Origin: Dongia rigui
GTDB taxonomy: Bacteria > Pseudomonadota > Alphaproteobacteria > Dongiales > Dongiaceae
Assembly: GCF_034044635.1 (NCBI RefSeq)
Contig: NZ_JAXCLX010000001.1
Location: forward strand, 1,488,001-1,552,000
DNA: 64,000 nucleotides
Direction: 5' to 3'
Position numbers and translations under genes: made by a program. Shown one piece after another: positions 16,489 through 24,894 of the stretch. The notes beneath the pieces are model-generated. The model did no database searches. It was not told where the DNA came from and saw only the letters and a list, made by a program, of their open reading frames with translations. Each line of letters opens with the position of its first letter. Positions within the stretch are counted from its first letter, which is position 1.

Positions 16489-17691
16489 ATGGCCCTGCCG
16501 CGTTCCATCCTCGCCCTTTCCGCCGGATGCTTCGGCATCGGCACGACCGAATTCGTGGTCATGGGACTCTTGCCCGATGTGGCGCGGGACCTCCAGGTCG
16601 ACATCCCGCAGGCGGGCCTGCTGGTCACCGGCTATGCCGTGGGTGTCATCATCGGCGCACCGATCCTCGCCATCCTCACCGCCAGCCTGCCCCGGAAGGG
16701 CGCCCTCCTCGGCCTCATGGGCATCTTCATGCTCGGCAACATCTTCTGCGCGCTGGCACCGAGCTATGAGCTGATGATGGCCGCCCGCGTCTTCACCGCC
16801 TTTGCGCATGCGGCCTTCATGGGCATCGCCGCGGTGGTGGCCGCCGATCTTGCCGAACCGCATCAACGCGCCCAGGCGATGGCACTCACCATGGCCGGCC
16901 TCACCGTCGCCAATGTGCTGGGCGTTCCCGGCGGCACGGCCTTCGGCCAGGCCTTCGGCTGGCGCTTCACCTTCGTCGCCGTTGCCGTCATCGGCGGCAT
17001 CGCCGCCCTCGCCGTGGCACTGATGGTGCCGAAGATGAAGGCGCATAAGGCCCAGTCGATGCTGCGCGAATTTGCCGTGCTGAAGCGGCCGCAGGTTGTT
17101 ATCGGCATGGCGATGAGCGCCATGTCGGCGGCAGCGATGTTCGCGGTCTATACCTATATCCGCCCCATCCTCACCGATGTCACCGGCATCGCCGTCAGCT
17201 CGGTCACCTATGTGCTGGTGGTGTTTGGCATCGGCCTCACCATCGGCAATCTCATCGGCGGGCGTCTTGCCGATTGGAAGCTGATGCCCTCGCTCATTGG
17301 CCTGTTCCTTTTCATCGCCGGCCTGCTGGCGCTCTTCACCGTCACCTCGGCCTATCCGGCGGCAGCGATCGCCACCCTCATCGTCTGGGGCATGGCGGGC
17401 TTTGCCGTGGTGGCGCCGTTGCAGATGCATGTGGTGAAGGAAGCCAAGGGGGCGCCGAACCTGGTCTCGGTCCTCAATCATGCGGGCTTCAATATCGGCT
17501 GCGCTTCGGGGGCGTTCCTCGGCGGCCTCCCCATCTCATATGGCCTGGGCTACCAGACGATCCCCTGGGTCGGCGCCATCGTCGCCCTCGCCGCCTGCCT
17601 CACCGGCCTCTTCTCGCTGTGGCTGAGCCGACGCCAGGGTGACGCAGAGCCCGATTACGTCCCGGAAGCCGACACGGTTCCCGCCGAATAA
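16489..17691 (+). CDS. MFS efflux permease (AraJ/PbuE-like)
   Basis: A 400-residue twelve-segment MFS protein of the AraJ-like group, beginning LALSAGCFGIGTTEFVVMGLLPDVARDL (quoted in part), which is the standard opening of that family with the T-E-F-V motif in segment 1. These proteins export sugars, nucleosides or drugs. It is divergent from the PhyH/LacI/SDR unit and shares the operator region, so it probably moves that pathway's substrate or product. A strong hairpin terminator follows at 17719. Confidence 0.9.
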   Translation: MALPRSILALSAGCFGIGTTEFVVMGLLPDVARDLQVDIPQAGLLVTGYAVGVIIGAPILAILTASLPRKGALLGLMGIFMLGNIFCALAPSYELMMAARVFTAFAHAAFMGIAAVVAADLAEPHQRAQAMALTMAGLTVANVLGVPGGTAFGQAFGWRFTFVAVAVIGGIAALAVALMVPKMKAHKAQSMLREFAVLKRPQVVIGMAMSAMSAAAMFAVYTYIRPILTDVTGIAVSSVTYVLVVFGIGLTIGNLIGGRLADWKLMPSLIGLFLFIAGLLALFTVTSAYPAAAIATLIVWGMAGFAVVAPLQMHVVKEAKGAPNLVSVLNHAGFNIGCASGAFLGGLPISYGLGYQTIPWVGAIVALAACLTGLFSLWLSRRQGDAEPDYVPEADTVPAE

Positions 17692-17718
17692 AGCCCTTCG
17701 TTTCAGGTTGGGTGGGAG

Positions 17719-17756
17719 ACGGCCCGCAGCGCTTCGGCGCGCGGGCCGTTTCTTTG
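17719..17756 (+). terminator. Rho-independent terminator after MFS gene
   Basis: ACGGCCCGC pairs with GCGGGCCGT around a short GC-rich loop and is followed by TTTCTTT. It lies 28 bases after the MFS stop. Confidence 0.85.
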
Positions 17757-17826
17757 CTGACCGTTTTCTTATGCGCCAATGAATGCTAGTGGATGTCGCG
17801 CAAGATCGGCCGATCCAGGATCCATC

Positions 17827-18717
17827 ATGACCACCGACCACGCCAGGCAGCACCGGCTGGGCCTCGCCTATGTCGCCCTTTCGGCCCTGCTGTGGTCGCT
17901 CTCGGGCCTCTTCATGCTGTCGATCAAGGCCGACCTCATGACCATCATCTTCCTGCGTGGTCTTGTTTCCGGCACGGCCATCATGGCGATTTTCGCCCTG
18001 GTCGAGAAGCGCCAGGCCCTTGCTACACTGAAGGCGATGCGCGGGCCGACCTTGGCGGCAGCCGTTCTTGCCGGTGCCAGCATGATCTTCGGCCTCAGCG
18101 CCATTCACTATGCCTCGGTGGCCGAGGCGATGGTGATCTATGCCACCGCGCCCTTCATGACCGCCGGCATCGCCTATCTCTTCATCCGCGAGAAGGCGAG
18201 CCTCGCCACGCTCATCGCCAGCTGTGTGGCTGTCTGCGGCGTCCTCTTCATGGTGACGGGCGATGGCGGCAGCGGCTCACTCCTGGGCAAGATCCTCGCC
18301 GTGCTGATGTCGCTCGCCGTTGCGGGCCTTGCCACCGTCATGCGCCACTACCGCAACATCCAGATGCTCCCCGCCATGGCCGGCGGATCGTTCATCTGCG
18401 CACTGGCGGCGGTGCCGTTCATCCATCTGGGTTCCGTGACACCGACCGATTTCGGCCTCATCCTCCTCTTCGGCATCGTGCAGAATGCCTGCGGCCTCGC
18501 CCTCTATGTGGTGGGTGCAAGGCGCATCTCGGCTGCCTCCGCCAGCCTCATCACCGCGCTCGAAGTGCCCTTCACGCCGCTCTGGACCTGGATCTTCATG
18601 AATGACGCACCGTCACAAGCGACCCTCATCGGCGGCGCCATCGTGCTGGTGGCCTTGTTCGGCCACATCCTCGCCGAACTCCGCCGCCCGCATGCGCCCG
18701 TGCTGGGGGCGGTCTAG
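17827..18717 (+). CDS. EamA-family (DMT) transporter
   Basis: A 296-residue drug/metabolite transporter with ten predicted membrane segments in two EamA repeats, beginning LGLAYVALSALLWSLSGLFML and including ATAPFMTAGIAYLFIREKAS (both in part). The ATG at 17827 directly follows a GGATCC-rich leader and gives the usual family length; the earlier in-frame ATG at 17779 overlaps the terminator region. Such proteins export metabolites or amino acids. Substrate unknown; it stands alone. Confidence 0.88.
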   Translation: MTTDHARQHRLGLAYVALSALLWSLSGLFMLSIKADLMTIIFLRGLVSGTAIMAIFALVEKRQALATLKAMRGPTLAAAVLAGASMIFGLSAIHYASVAEAMVIYATAPFMTAGIAYLFIREKASLATLIASCVAVCGVLFMVTGDGGSGSLLGKILAVLMSLAVAGLATVMRHYRNIQMLPAMAGGSFICALAAVPFIHLGSVTPTDFGLILLFGIVQNACGLALYVVGARRISAASASLITALEVPFTPLWTWIFMNDAPSQATLIGGAIVLVALFGHILAELRRPHAPVLGAV

Positions 18718-18779
18718 CGAACCTTCACCGGGCAGCGCCCCGGCCTTAAGATAAAACCGTGGCTTGAGGAGATGAGGCG

Positions 18780-19499
18780 ATGCCGAGCGAAATCATCAAC
18801 TATACGGGTAGCGGGCTGAACCTGCGCAGCGAGCTTTATCTGCCGGCAGGCCCCGGCCGTAAGTCGGCCGTGTTTGTTTTCCCCGACGTCTTCGGGCTGG
18901 GCGATCATGTGCGCGAGCGCGCCGAACGCCTCGCCAAGCTGGGCCATGTGGCGCTGGCCTGCGATATTCATGGCGAGGGCTTCCTGTTCGACGACATCAA
19001 TGCCGCGGTCGATAAGCTGCAGCCGCTCTACGACGACGTCGCGCATTTCCGCGGGGTCGGGCTTGCAGCGCTGGCGGCCCTCGCTGCGCGACCGGATGTC
19101 GACCCAGCACGGATGGCCTCGATCGGGTTTTGCTTCGGCGGCACCATGTCGCTGGAACTGGCGCGCGCCGGCGCCGATATCAAGGCGGCGGTCTGTTTCC
19201 ATGGCGGCCTGGAGAGCAAGGCGCCGGCCGCGCCCGGCGGGGTCAAGGCGCGCATCCTCGCCTGTATCGGCGCGGACGACCCCTTCATTCCCCCGGCAGA
19301 ACGCGCCGAATTCGAAGCCGAGATGCGCAGCTGCGGTGCCGACTGGCAGATGCACCTCTACGGCAACACCGTCCACAGCTTCACCAACAAACAGGCCGCC
19401 AAACGCCAGTTGCCCGACGTCGTCCGCTATGACGCCGCCGCCGACGCCCGGTCCTGGGCCGCGATGCTGGAACTCTTCGACGAGGTGCTGGTGGGGTGA
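18780..19499 (+). CDS. Dienelactone hydrolase family protein
   Basis: A 239-residue alpha/beta hydrolase of the dienelactone hydrolase group, with the Cys nucleophile Cys118 in GFCFGG, an acidic residue in GADDPFIP and the terminal His in TVHSFTN. In aromatic degradation this enzyme opens dienelactones to maleylacetate, but no other chlorocatechol-pathway gene is nearby, so the natural substrate is open. The ribosome site GAGGAG stands 6-9 bases before the ATG. It is convergent with an SDR gene; the two stops abut inside a 14-bp palindrome. Confidence 0.9.
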   Translation: MPSEIINYTGSGLNLRSELYLPAGPGRKSAVFVFPDVFGLGDHVRERAERLAKLGHVALACDIHGEGFLFDDINAAVDKLQPLYDDVAHFRGVGLAALAALAARPDVDPARMASIGFCFGGTMSLELARAGADIKAAVCFHGGLESKAPAAPGGVKARILACIGADDPFIPPAERAEFEAEMRSCGADWQMHLYGNTVHSFTNKQAAKRQLPDVVRYDAAADARSWAAMLELFDEVLVG

Positions 19500-20351
19500 T
19501 CACCCCTTCTTGGCAAATTCCGCAAACGCCGCGCCGTAATCAGGGTGCCAGCGTGAGAGCGGCGGGCGGTTCTCCACGATGTCGCCGGCGGCCCAGAGGA
19601 TGCGGCGTTCGTCGAGGCTGCGCGGGACGTCGTTGTCGGGGCAGAGGATGTAGAAATCGCCGGCCGCGAGGCGCGTCATCATGAAGGCAGCGAGTTCATC
19701 GGGCGTCCAGGCGCCGGCCGGCTTTTCGGTGCGGCCTTGCGCAGCAAGTTCGGTGAAGACGAAGCCGGGGATGAGGAGATGTGCGCTGATGCGACAGCCG
19801 GCCGTGTTGCGCAGCTGGTGCTGCAGCGCTTCCGTCACCACCTTCACGCCGGCCTTCGAGGTGTTGTAGGCGGGATCGCCCGGCGGCGTGGTGATGCCTT
19901 GCTTCGAGCCGGTGTTGATGACGAGGCCGGGGCGGCCACGCGCGATCATCGCCGGCACGAAGGTCTGCACGCCATGGATGACGCCCCAGAGATTGACCCC
20001 GAGGATCCGCTGCCAGTTGTCGGTGCCGTCCAGGATCGTGCTGCCGGGCTGGATGCCGGCATTGTTGACCAGCACATCCGTGCCGCCGAAGGCCGCCTTC
20101 ACCCGCACCTCAAGACGTTGCACATCGGGGAGCTTCGAGACGTCCGTCTCGACACCCAGCACGGCGGCGGTCCCTTTGGGCGCCTCAGCCGCGATCGTCG
20201 CAACCGCGCGGGCGATTTTGTCGGCCCCGAGATCGGCGATGACGATGCGCAGGCCCAGTTGCGCAAACTGCTTGGCGATAGCGAGGCCAATACCGGCAGC
20301 ACCGCCGGTGATGACGGCGACGGAATCGGATGTGAGAGCGGGATGCGTCAT
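19500..20351 (-). CDS. SDR-family oxidoreductase
   Basis: A 283-residue SDR with TGGAAGIG as its glycine motif, NNAG at mid-length and the Y-x3-K pair in DPAYNTSKAG. The C-terminal part (LDERRILWAAGDIVENRPPL) is longer than average. The ATG at 20351 follows AGGAACC. It lies 25 bases behind the HPP-CBS gene, and both follow the acetolactate synthase-like gene, so they form a leftward operon. Reduction of an acetolactate- or acetoin-derived ketone would be a reasonable guess, not shown. Confidence 0.88.
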   Translation of the reverse strand: MTHPALTSDSVAVITGGAAGIGLAIAKQFAQLGLRIVIADLGADKIARAVATIAAEAPKGTAAVLGVETDVSKLPDVQRLEVRVKAAFGGTDVLVNNAGIQPGSTILDGTDNWQRILGVNLWGVIHGVQTFVPAMIARGRPGLVINTGSKQGITTPPGDPAYNTSKAGVKVVTEALQHQLRNTAGCRISAHLLIPGFVFTELAAQGRTEKPAGAWTPDELAAFMMTRLAAGDFYILCPDNDVPRSLDERRILWAAGDIVENRPPLSRWHPDYGAAFAEFAKKG

Positions 20352-20376
20352 GGATCGGTTCCTGGGTCTAAGCTGT

Positions 20377-21468
20377 TCAGTCGGCGACTGGCACACGGCC
20401 GAGGGTGGCCAGAAGATCGGTCTGCGTCACCACGCCGACCAGATGATGCGCCGCATCGGTGATGACGGCGGCGTGGGTCTTGCCATCGGTCAAGGGGGCG
20501 ATGAGGTCGATGGCCGGCTTTTCCGCGGTTGTCGTCCAGGCCGCCGACATGACGGCAGCGACATCGGCATCTGCCTTGAGCAATTCGCGTAGGCCCACGG
20601 TGCCTAAGACCTTTCCCGCAGAATCGACGACCGGCAGCATGCGCAGGTTCCGCTGCAGCAGCAAGGCGCGCGCCTCGTCGATCGCTGTCGTCGGCGCCAC
20701 ATGGACGATGTCGCGCGACATGATATCGGCGCAGGTGAGGTTGCCATGGCTGCGTTCGAGAGCCCGCAGTTCCACGCGCGAGAGCAGCTGGTCGAGATCG
20801 GCGCGGTCGATGTCGAAGGCTTCGCCGAGATCGGCCAATGCCCCGTCGATATCGCCAGCGGTGAAGCCGATGCGCAGGCCGGGTACGGCATCCGTGGTAC
20901 CATGGGTGTTGACCGGCGCCGCCAAGGGCTTGTGCGGATAGTTGTGCTTCAGCAGCCGGTGATAGCCAAGACCCACCAGCGTGATCAGCACCGCATTGAT
21001 CGCCACCGGATCGAGCGCGAAGAGCAATCCGGCATCGGTGACGTTGTGCCCGCCCAGCACGGCGAGGAGTGCTGCCGCCCCGCCCGGCGGATGCAGGCAG
21101 CGGCAAAGCGACATGACGGCGATGGCCAGTGCCACGGCGATGCCGGCAGCGAGGATCGGATCCGGCAGGAGAAGCGCCACCAGAATGCCGATGGCGGCCG
21201 AGATGGTGTTGCCGCCGATGATCGGCCAGGGCTGGGCGAGGGGACTGGCCGGCACGGCAAAGAGCAGCACGGCACTGGCCCCCATCGGCGCCACCAGGTA
21301 AGGGAGATGCGCCATGTCACCCGTGAGGCTGCCCGGGGTGAGGCGGCACAGCAGATAGGTGACGCAGATGCCGGCAAACGCACCGAGGCAGGCGATGACG
21401 CGGTCGCGCCAGGTGGCCCCGGCGAGAATCGGCAGGAAGAAGCCGGGCTTTTGCGGCGCGGTGGGCAT
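20377..21468 (-). CDS. HPP-family membrane protein with C-terminal CBS pair
   Basis: A 363-residue protein. The N-terminal half has four predicted transmembrane segments and the family HPP signature in LHPPGGAAALLAVLGG. The C-terminal half carries two CBS motifs (TCADIMSRDIVHVAPTTAID in part, and DLIAPLTDGKTHAAVITD), which bind adenosyl ligands in other proteins. HPP proteins in cyanobacteria and plastids have been implicated in nitrite transport; for this CBS-fused form the cargo is unknown. The ATG at 21468 lies 25 bases past the stop of the acetolactate synthase-like gene. Confidence 0.87.
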   Translation of the reverse strand: MPTAPQKPGFFLPILAGATWRDRVIACLGAFAGICVTYLLCRLTPGSLTGDMAHLPYLVAPMGASAVLLFAVPASPLAQPWPIIGGNTISAAIGILVALLLPDPILAAGIAVALAIAVMSLCRCLHPPGGAAALLAVLGGHNVTDAGLLFALDPVAINAVLITLVGLGYHRLLKHNYPHKPLAAPVNTHGTTDAVPGLRIGFTAGDIDGALADLGEAFDIDRADLDQLLSRVELRALERSHGNLTCADIMSRDIVHVAPTTAIDEARALLLQRNLRMLPVVDSAGKVLGTVGLRELLKADADVAAVMSAAWTTTAEKPAIDLIAPLTDGKTHAAVITDAAHHLVGVVTQTDLLATLGRVPVAD

Positions 21469-21493
21469 CAGGACAACTTTCTGCGCGGGATGA

Positions 21494-23134
21494 TTAGTCG
21501 AGGCTGGCCGGCACGTGGTTGGCGAGTTCCTGATTGAGGACGCGGGTGTTCTCACTGTAATCGATCGGCACCGTCACAAGATGCACGCCGCCGGCCTTGA
21601 AGGCCGCCTCCAAAGTCGGCACGAAATCGCCAATCGCCGTCACCCGGTGGCCCTTGGCGCCATAGCTTTCGGCATAGCGCACGAAATCCGGGTTGTTGAA
21701 GGTCATGCCGAAATCGGGGAAGGCGTCGACCGATTGCTTCCAGCGGATCATGCCATAGGCGCCGTCCTCGAGGATGAGGACGACAAGGTTGAGCTTCAGG
21801 CGCACAGCCGTTTCCATTTCCTGGCTGTTCATCATGAAGCCGCCATCGCCGCAGACCGCGAGCACCCGGCGCTGGGGATAGAGAATGGCGGCCATCATCG
21901 CCGAGGGGAGCCCCGCGCCCATCGTGGCCAGCGCATTGTCGAGCAACAGCGTGTTCGCCATGGTCGTGCGGTAGTTGCGCGCGAACCAGATCTTGTACAT
22001 GCCGTTGTCGAGGGCGACGATGCCGTCGGCCGGAATCACCTGGCGCACGTCATGGACGATGCGTTGCGGCGTGAAACGATCTTCGGTCGCGCGGTCGGCG
22101 AGGCGTGCCAGAATCGTCTGGCGCAGGGGCAATAGCGCGCCGGCCTGCGGCAGCTTGCCCTCAAGACGGTCGGCGAGGAGGCGCAGGCTGGGGCCTATAT
22201 CGCCCACCACCTCGGCTTGCGGGAAATAGACCTGCTCGACAGTTGCCGGCTGGTAGCCCACGTGAATGACCTGCGGTCCCTGCGGCCCCATGATGAAGGG
22301 CGGCTTTTCGATCGTGTCATGGCCGATGGTGATGATGAGGTCGGCGCGGTCGATGGCGTCGTGCACATAGTCGCGTTCCGACAAGGCGGCCGTCCCCATA
22401 TAGAGTTCGGTCCCGCCGGGGACGGTGCCCTTGCCCATCTGCGTCGTGAAGAAGGGAATGCGCGTGCGGATGACGAATTGCGCGAGATCGGCTGTGGCGC
22501 GCGGGCGCGAGGCCGCGGCCCCCAGCATCACCAGCGGGCGTTTCGCCGCCTTGATCATCGCCGCCGCGCGGTCGAGGGCTTCTGCGCCGGCCACGGGCAG
22601 TTCCAGCGCATGGGGCGGGATGATGGCGGCATCCGCCTCCTCCGCCGCCACGTCTTCGGGGAGTTCCAGATGTACCGGGCCCGGGCGCTCGTCCATGGCG
22701 ACACGGAAGGCTTCGCGCACGGTGGTGGGTATGGTGCGCACCGAGACGATCTGGCGCGTGAGCTTGGTCAAGGGACGCATCGCCGACACCACATCGACGA
22801 TCTGGAAGCGCGCCTGGCGCGAGGATTTCACACCCTTCTGCCCGGTAATCATCACCAGTGGCATGCCGCCCAGCAGCGCATAGGCTGCAGCCGTGGTGAA
22901 ATTGAGGGCGCCGGGACCCAGGGTCGCGATGCAGACGCCGGGCTTGCCGGTGAGGCGCCCATAGGTTGCCGCCATGAAGGCCGCCGCCTGTTCGTGGCGG
23001 GTGAGGACCAGCTGGATCTTGGATTTGCGTAAGCTCTCGACGACATCGAGATTCTCCTCGCCCGGCACACCGAAGATGCGCTCGACACCCTCATTCTCCA
23101 GCGCCGCCACCAACAGATCCGAACCCTTGCCCAT
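21494..23134 (-). CDS. Acetolactate synthase-type ThDP enzyme
   Basis: A 546-residue thiamine-diphosphate enzyme with three domains in order: ThDP-binding PYR (FGVPGEENLDVVESL, catalytic Glu in RHEQAAAFMA), central FAD/DHAP-like domain, and PP domain with GDGGFMMNSQEMETAVRLKL (in part) followed by ILEDGAYGMI, whose Asp matches the metal ligand of catabolic acetolactate synthases. No regulatory small subunit is adjacent, which fits a catabolic AlsS-like enzyme rather than biosynthetic IlvB. It likely condenses two pyruvates or a related 2-oxoacid. It heads a three-gene unit with HPP-CBS and SDR. Confidence 0.87.
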   Translation of the reverse strand: MGKGSDLLVAALENEGVERIFGVPGEENLDVVESLRKSKIQLVLTRHEQAAAFMAATYGRLTGKPGVCIATLGPGALNFTTAAAYALLGGMPLVMITGQKGVKSSRQARFQIVDVVSAMRPLTKLTRQIVSVRTIPTTVREAFRVAMDERPGPVHLELPEDVAAEEADAAIIPPHALELPVAGAEALDRAAAMIKAAKRPLVMLGAAASRPRATADLAQFVIRTRIPFFTTQMGKGTVPGGTELYMGTAALSERDYVHDAIDRADLIITIGHDTIEKPPFIMGPQGPQVIHVGYQPATVEQVYFPQAEVVGDIGPSLRLLADRLEGKLPQAGALLPLRQTILARLADRATEDRFTPQRIVHDVRQVIPADGIVALDNGMYKIWFARNYRTTMANTLLLDNALATMGAGLPSAMMAAILYPQRRVLAVCGDGGFMMNSQEMETAVRLKLNLVVLILEDGAYGMIRWKQSVDAFPDFGMTFNNPDFVRYAESYGAKGHRVTAIGDFVPTLEAAFKAGGVHLVTVPIDYSENTRVLNQELANHVPASLD

Positions 23135-23255
23135 GTCCTTGTCGCTCCTGCCGCTTTCCGGGGCGGAATATTAGGGCAAGAGTGGCGCCAAGGGCCATGC
23201 CGATCCGGCGCGTGAGCCATGCGTGGGCCTGGATGCGCTGGGCGATTTCTGGGGG

Positions 23256-23777
23256 TCAGCCGCGCAGTCGGGCCGTTGGCAATGTGCGCAGGTCGATGCC
23301 GTGGGAGAGGAGGTAGTCCTCCAGCACAATGGCCTGGCTGGGCTTCCCTTGCGCATCGAGCAGCGGGCAGATGATGTATTCGGTGCGCAGCAGGCGCTTG
23401 CCCTGGATCGCATATTCGGCAACGCCCTGGACCGGCCAGCCATCGTCGCGTTGCTTCCGGTAGACAGCGAGCAGTTCCGCTTCGCTGAAGTCGTCGATCT
23501 CCAATTCGTCAAGATAGTGGCCGGTGATTTCGATGCCGGTGAAGCGCACGACCTCGGTGCCGACCAGGCGATAGCGGATGCGCAAGGGTTCCGGGCTGAG
23601 GTCGACGATCATCAGATTGGGGAGCAGCGATTTGATTGCCGCCGGATCGACCAGAGAGCGGGCGGGGACGGTGCCGGGCACGCCCAGGCTGCGCCAATAG
23701 TTGAACAGCGCGCGGACGCGCGCTGAGGCAATGCGCGGGTCGACCTCGTCGCCTGCCGGGAGATACCAGCTGTTCAT
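23256..23777 (-). CDS. PAS_5-type single-domain protein 3
   Basis: Third PAS_5 paralogue, 173 residues: VRALFNYWRSLGVPGTVPARSL, DPAAIKSLLPNLMIVDL, IRYRLVGTEVVRFTGIEITG (in part) and VLEDYLLSHG. It is closest in pattern to the 8134-8649 protein (RYxLVGTE and a C-terminal EDY). Starting at the ATG at 23777 (GAGGG upstream) avoids an unlikely Arg-rich extension. It is monocistronic between the acetolactate synthase-like and EamA genes. No function can be assigned. Confidence 0.85.
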   Translation of the reverse strand: MNSWYLPAGDEVDPRIASARVRALFNYWRSLGVPGTVPARSLVDPAAIKSLLPNLMIVDLSPEPLRIRYRLVGTEVVRFTGIEITGHYLDELEIDDFSEAELLAVYRKQRDDGWPVQGVAEYAIQGKRLLRTEYIICPLLDAQGKPSQAIVLEDYLLSHGIDLRTLPTARLRG

Positions 23778-23873
23778 GGCCCTCGCTTCGCGTGTTGCCC
23801 AGCGCCTACCCGCTATCGTACAGGGTTGAGATGCGTGCCGACAAGGCGCCATGCCGGTCTGTCGTGCCTTGCG

Positions 23874-24767
23874 TCAGCCCCTCGGCCGATGGCGCTGCAT
23901 GAGGACGATGGCGACACCGCCCAAGGTGGCCATGGCGGCGAAGATGAGGCGCTGGGTCAGCATCTCGCCCAGGAACAGCACGCCGCCCAGGGCGGCGATG
24001 GCCGGCACCGAGAGCTGCAAGGTGGCGGCGCGCATGGCGCTGAGATGCGGCAGCAGCGCGTACCAGACGACATAGCCGCAGCCAGAGGCGAGCGCACCGG
24101 ACGCCAATGCCAGCAGCACGCCCCGCGTTTGGGCATGCGCTATGCCGGGCGCCAGCAGCAGGCTTGCCAGGCTGACGGCAAGCACCGGCGGCACGGCCAT
24201 GAGGAAGTTGCGCGCGGTCGCCAGCAGTGGATCGGCGGCGTGGCGGCCGAGCAGCGAATAGAAACCCCAGCCGAGGCCGGCGATGACCATCAGCAGCGCG
24301 CCAAGAGGATCGGGCGCATGGAGACCCGGCAGCACCAGATAGACGAGGCCGGCAAAGGCCAGGGCAAGGCCACCCCAGGAGAGGGCGGAGAAACGTTCGC
24401 CGCCGAGCAGCGCCACCGAGAACATGGTGAGCTGCACGGCGCCAAAGAGAATGAGGGCGCCCGTGCCGGCGCCCAACGACAGATAGGCGAAGGAAAAACA
24501 GGCCATGTAGAGAAAGAGCATCAGTGCCGGGCGCGCGGCAGCGCGCAATGCCATGACGCCGCCCGCCGTCACCGAGCCACCACGCAGGCGCAGGATGAGC
24601 GCCAGGACAGCGGCACCTGAAACCATGCGCAGGCTGGCAAAGCTCGCGGCATCGATGCTGCCGGCGCCCAGCGCCAAGCGGCACAGCAGCGAATTGGCGG
24701 CAAAGGCCAGCATGGCGACGTTCGCAAGGCAGGCGATGCGCCAGGTAAGCGTGGTCGGGACGGGCAC
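23874..24767 (-). CDS. EamA-family (DMT) transporter
   Basis: A DMT permease of about 297 residues with ten predicted segments and two EamA repeats (ALILFGAVQLTMFSVALLGGE and ALGGVLFLGEMLTQRLIFAA, each at the end of a repeat, both in part). No ATG lies near the first segment, so I use the GTG at 24767, which has GGAG 8 bases upstream; this gives the common family length. Substrate unknown. Confidence 0.82.
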   Translation of the reverse strand: MPVPTTLTWRIACLANVAMLAFAANSLLCRLALGAGSIDAASFASLRMVSGAAVLALILRLRGGSVTAGGVMALRAAARPALMLFLYMACFSFAYLSLGAGTGALILFGAVQLTMFSVALLGGERFSALSWGGLALAFAGLVYLVLPGLHAPDPLGALLMVIAGLGWGFYSLLGRHAADPLLATARNFLMAVPPVLAVSLASLLLAPGIAHAQTRGVLLALASGALASGCGYVVWYALLPHLSAMRAATLQLSVPAIAALGGVLFLGEMLTQRLIFAAMATLGGVAIVLMQRHRPRG

Positions 24768-24894
24768 GCGGAAAACTCCGGGAGATGGGGACGTGGCTGT
24801 CGTTCGCGACCCTATGCCGCAGCGGCTGCATCGTAAATGGCAGCAGGCTAAAATGGGGAATTGTCCCCATCCTATCGTTCCAGCGTTTGCCGCC

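Noticed and set aside
21520-21610. Loss of the NN metal motif in the ThDP enzyme (ED instead)
   Set aside because: Catabolic acetolactate synthases also have Asp at the ligand position, so the change does not indicate an inactive enzyme.
23135-23255. Possible gene between the acetolactate synthase-like and PAS_5 genes
   Set aside because: Only antisense or frame-shadow openings without ribosome site or recognisable sequence.
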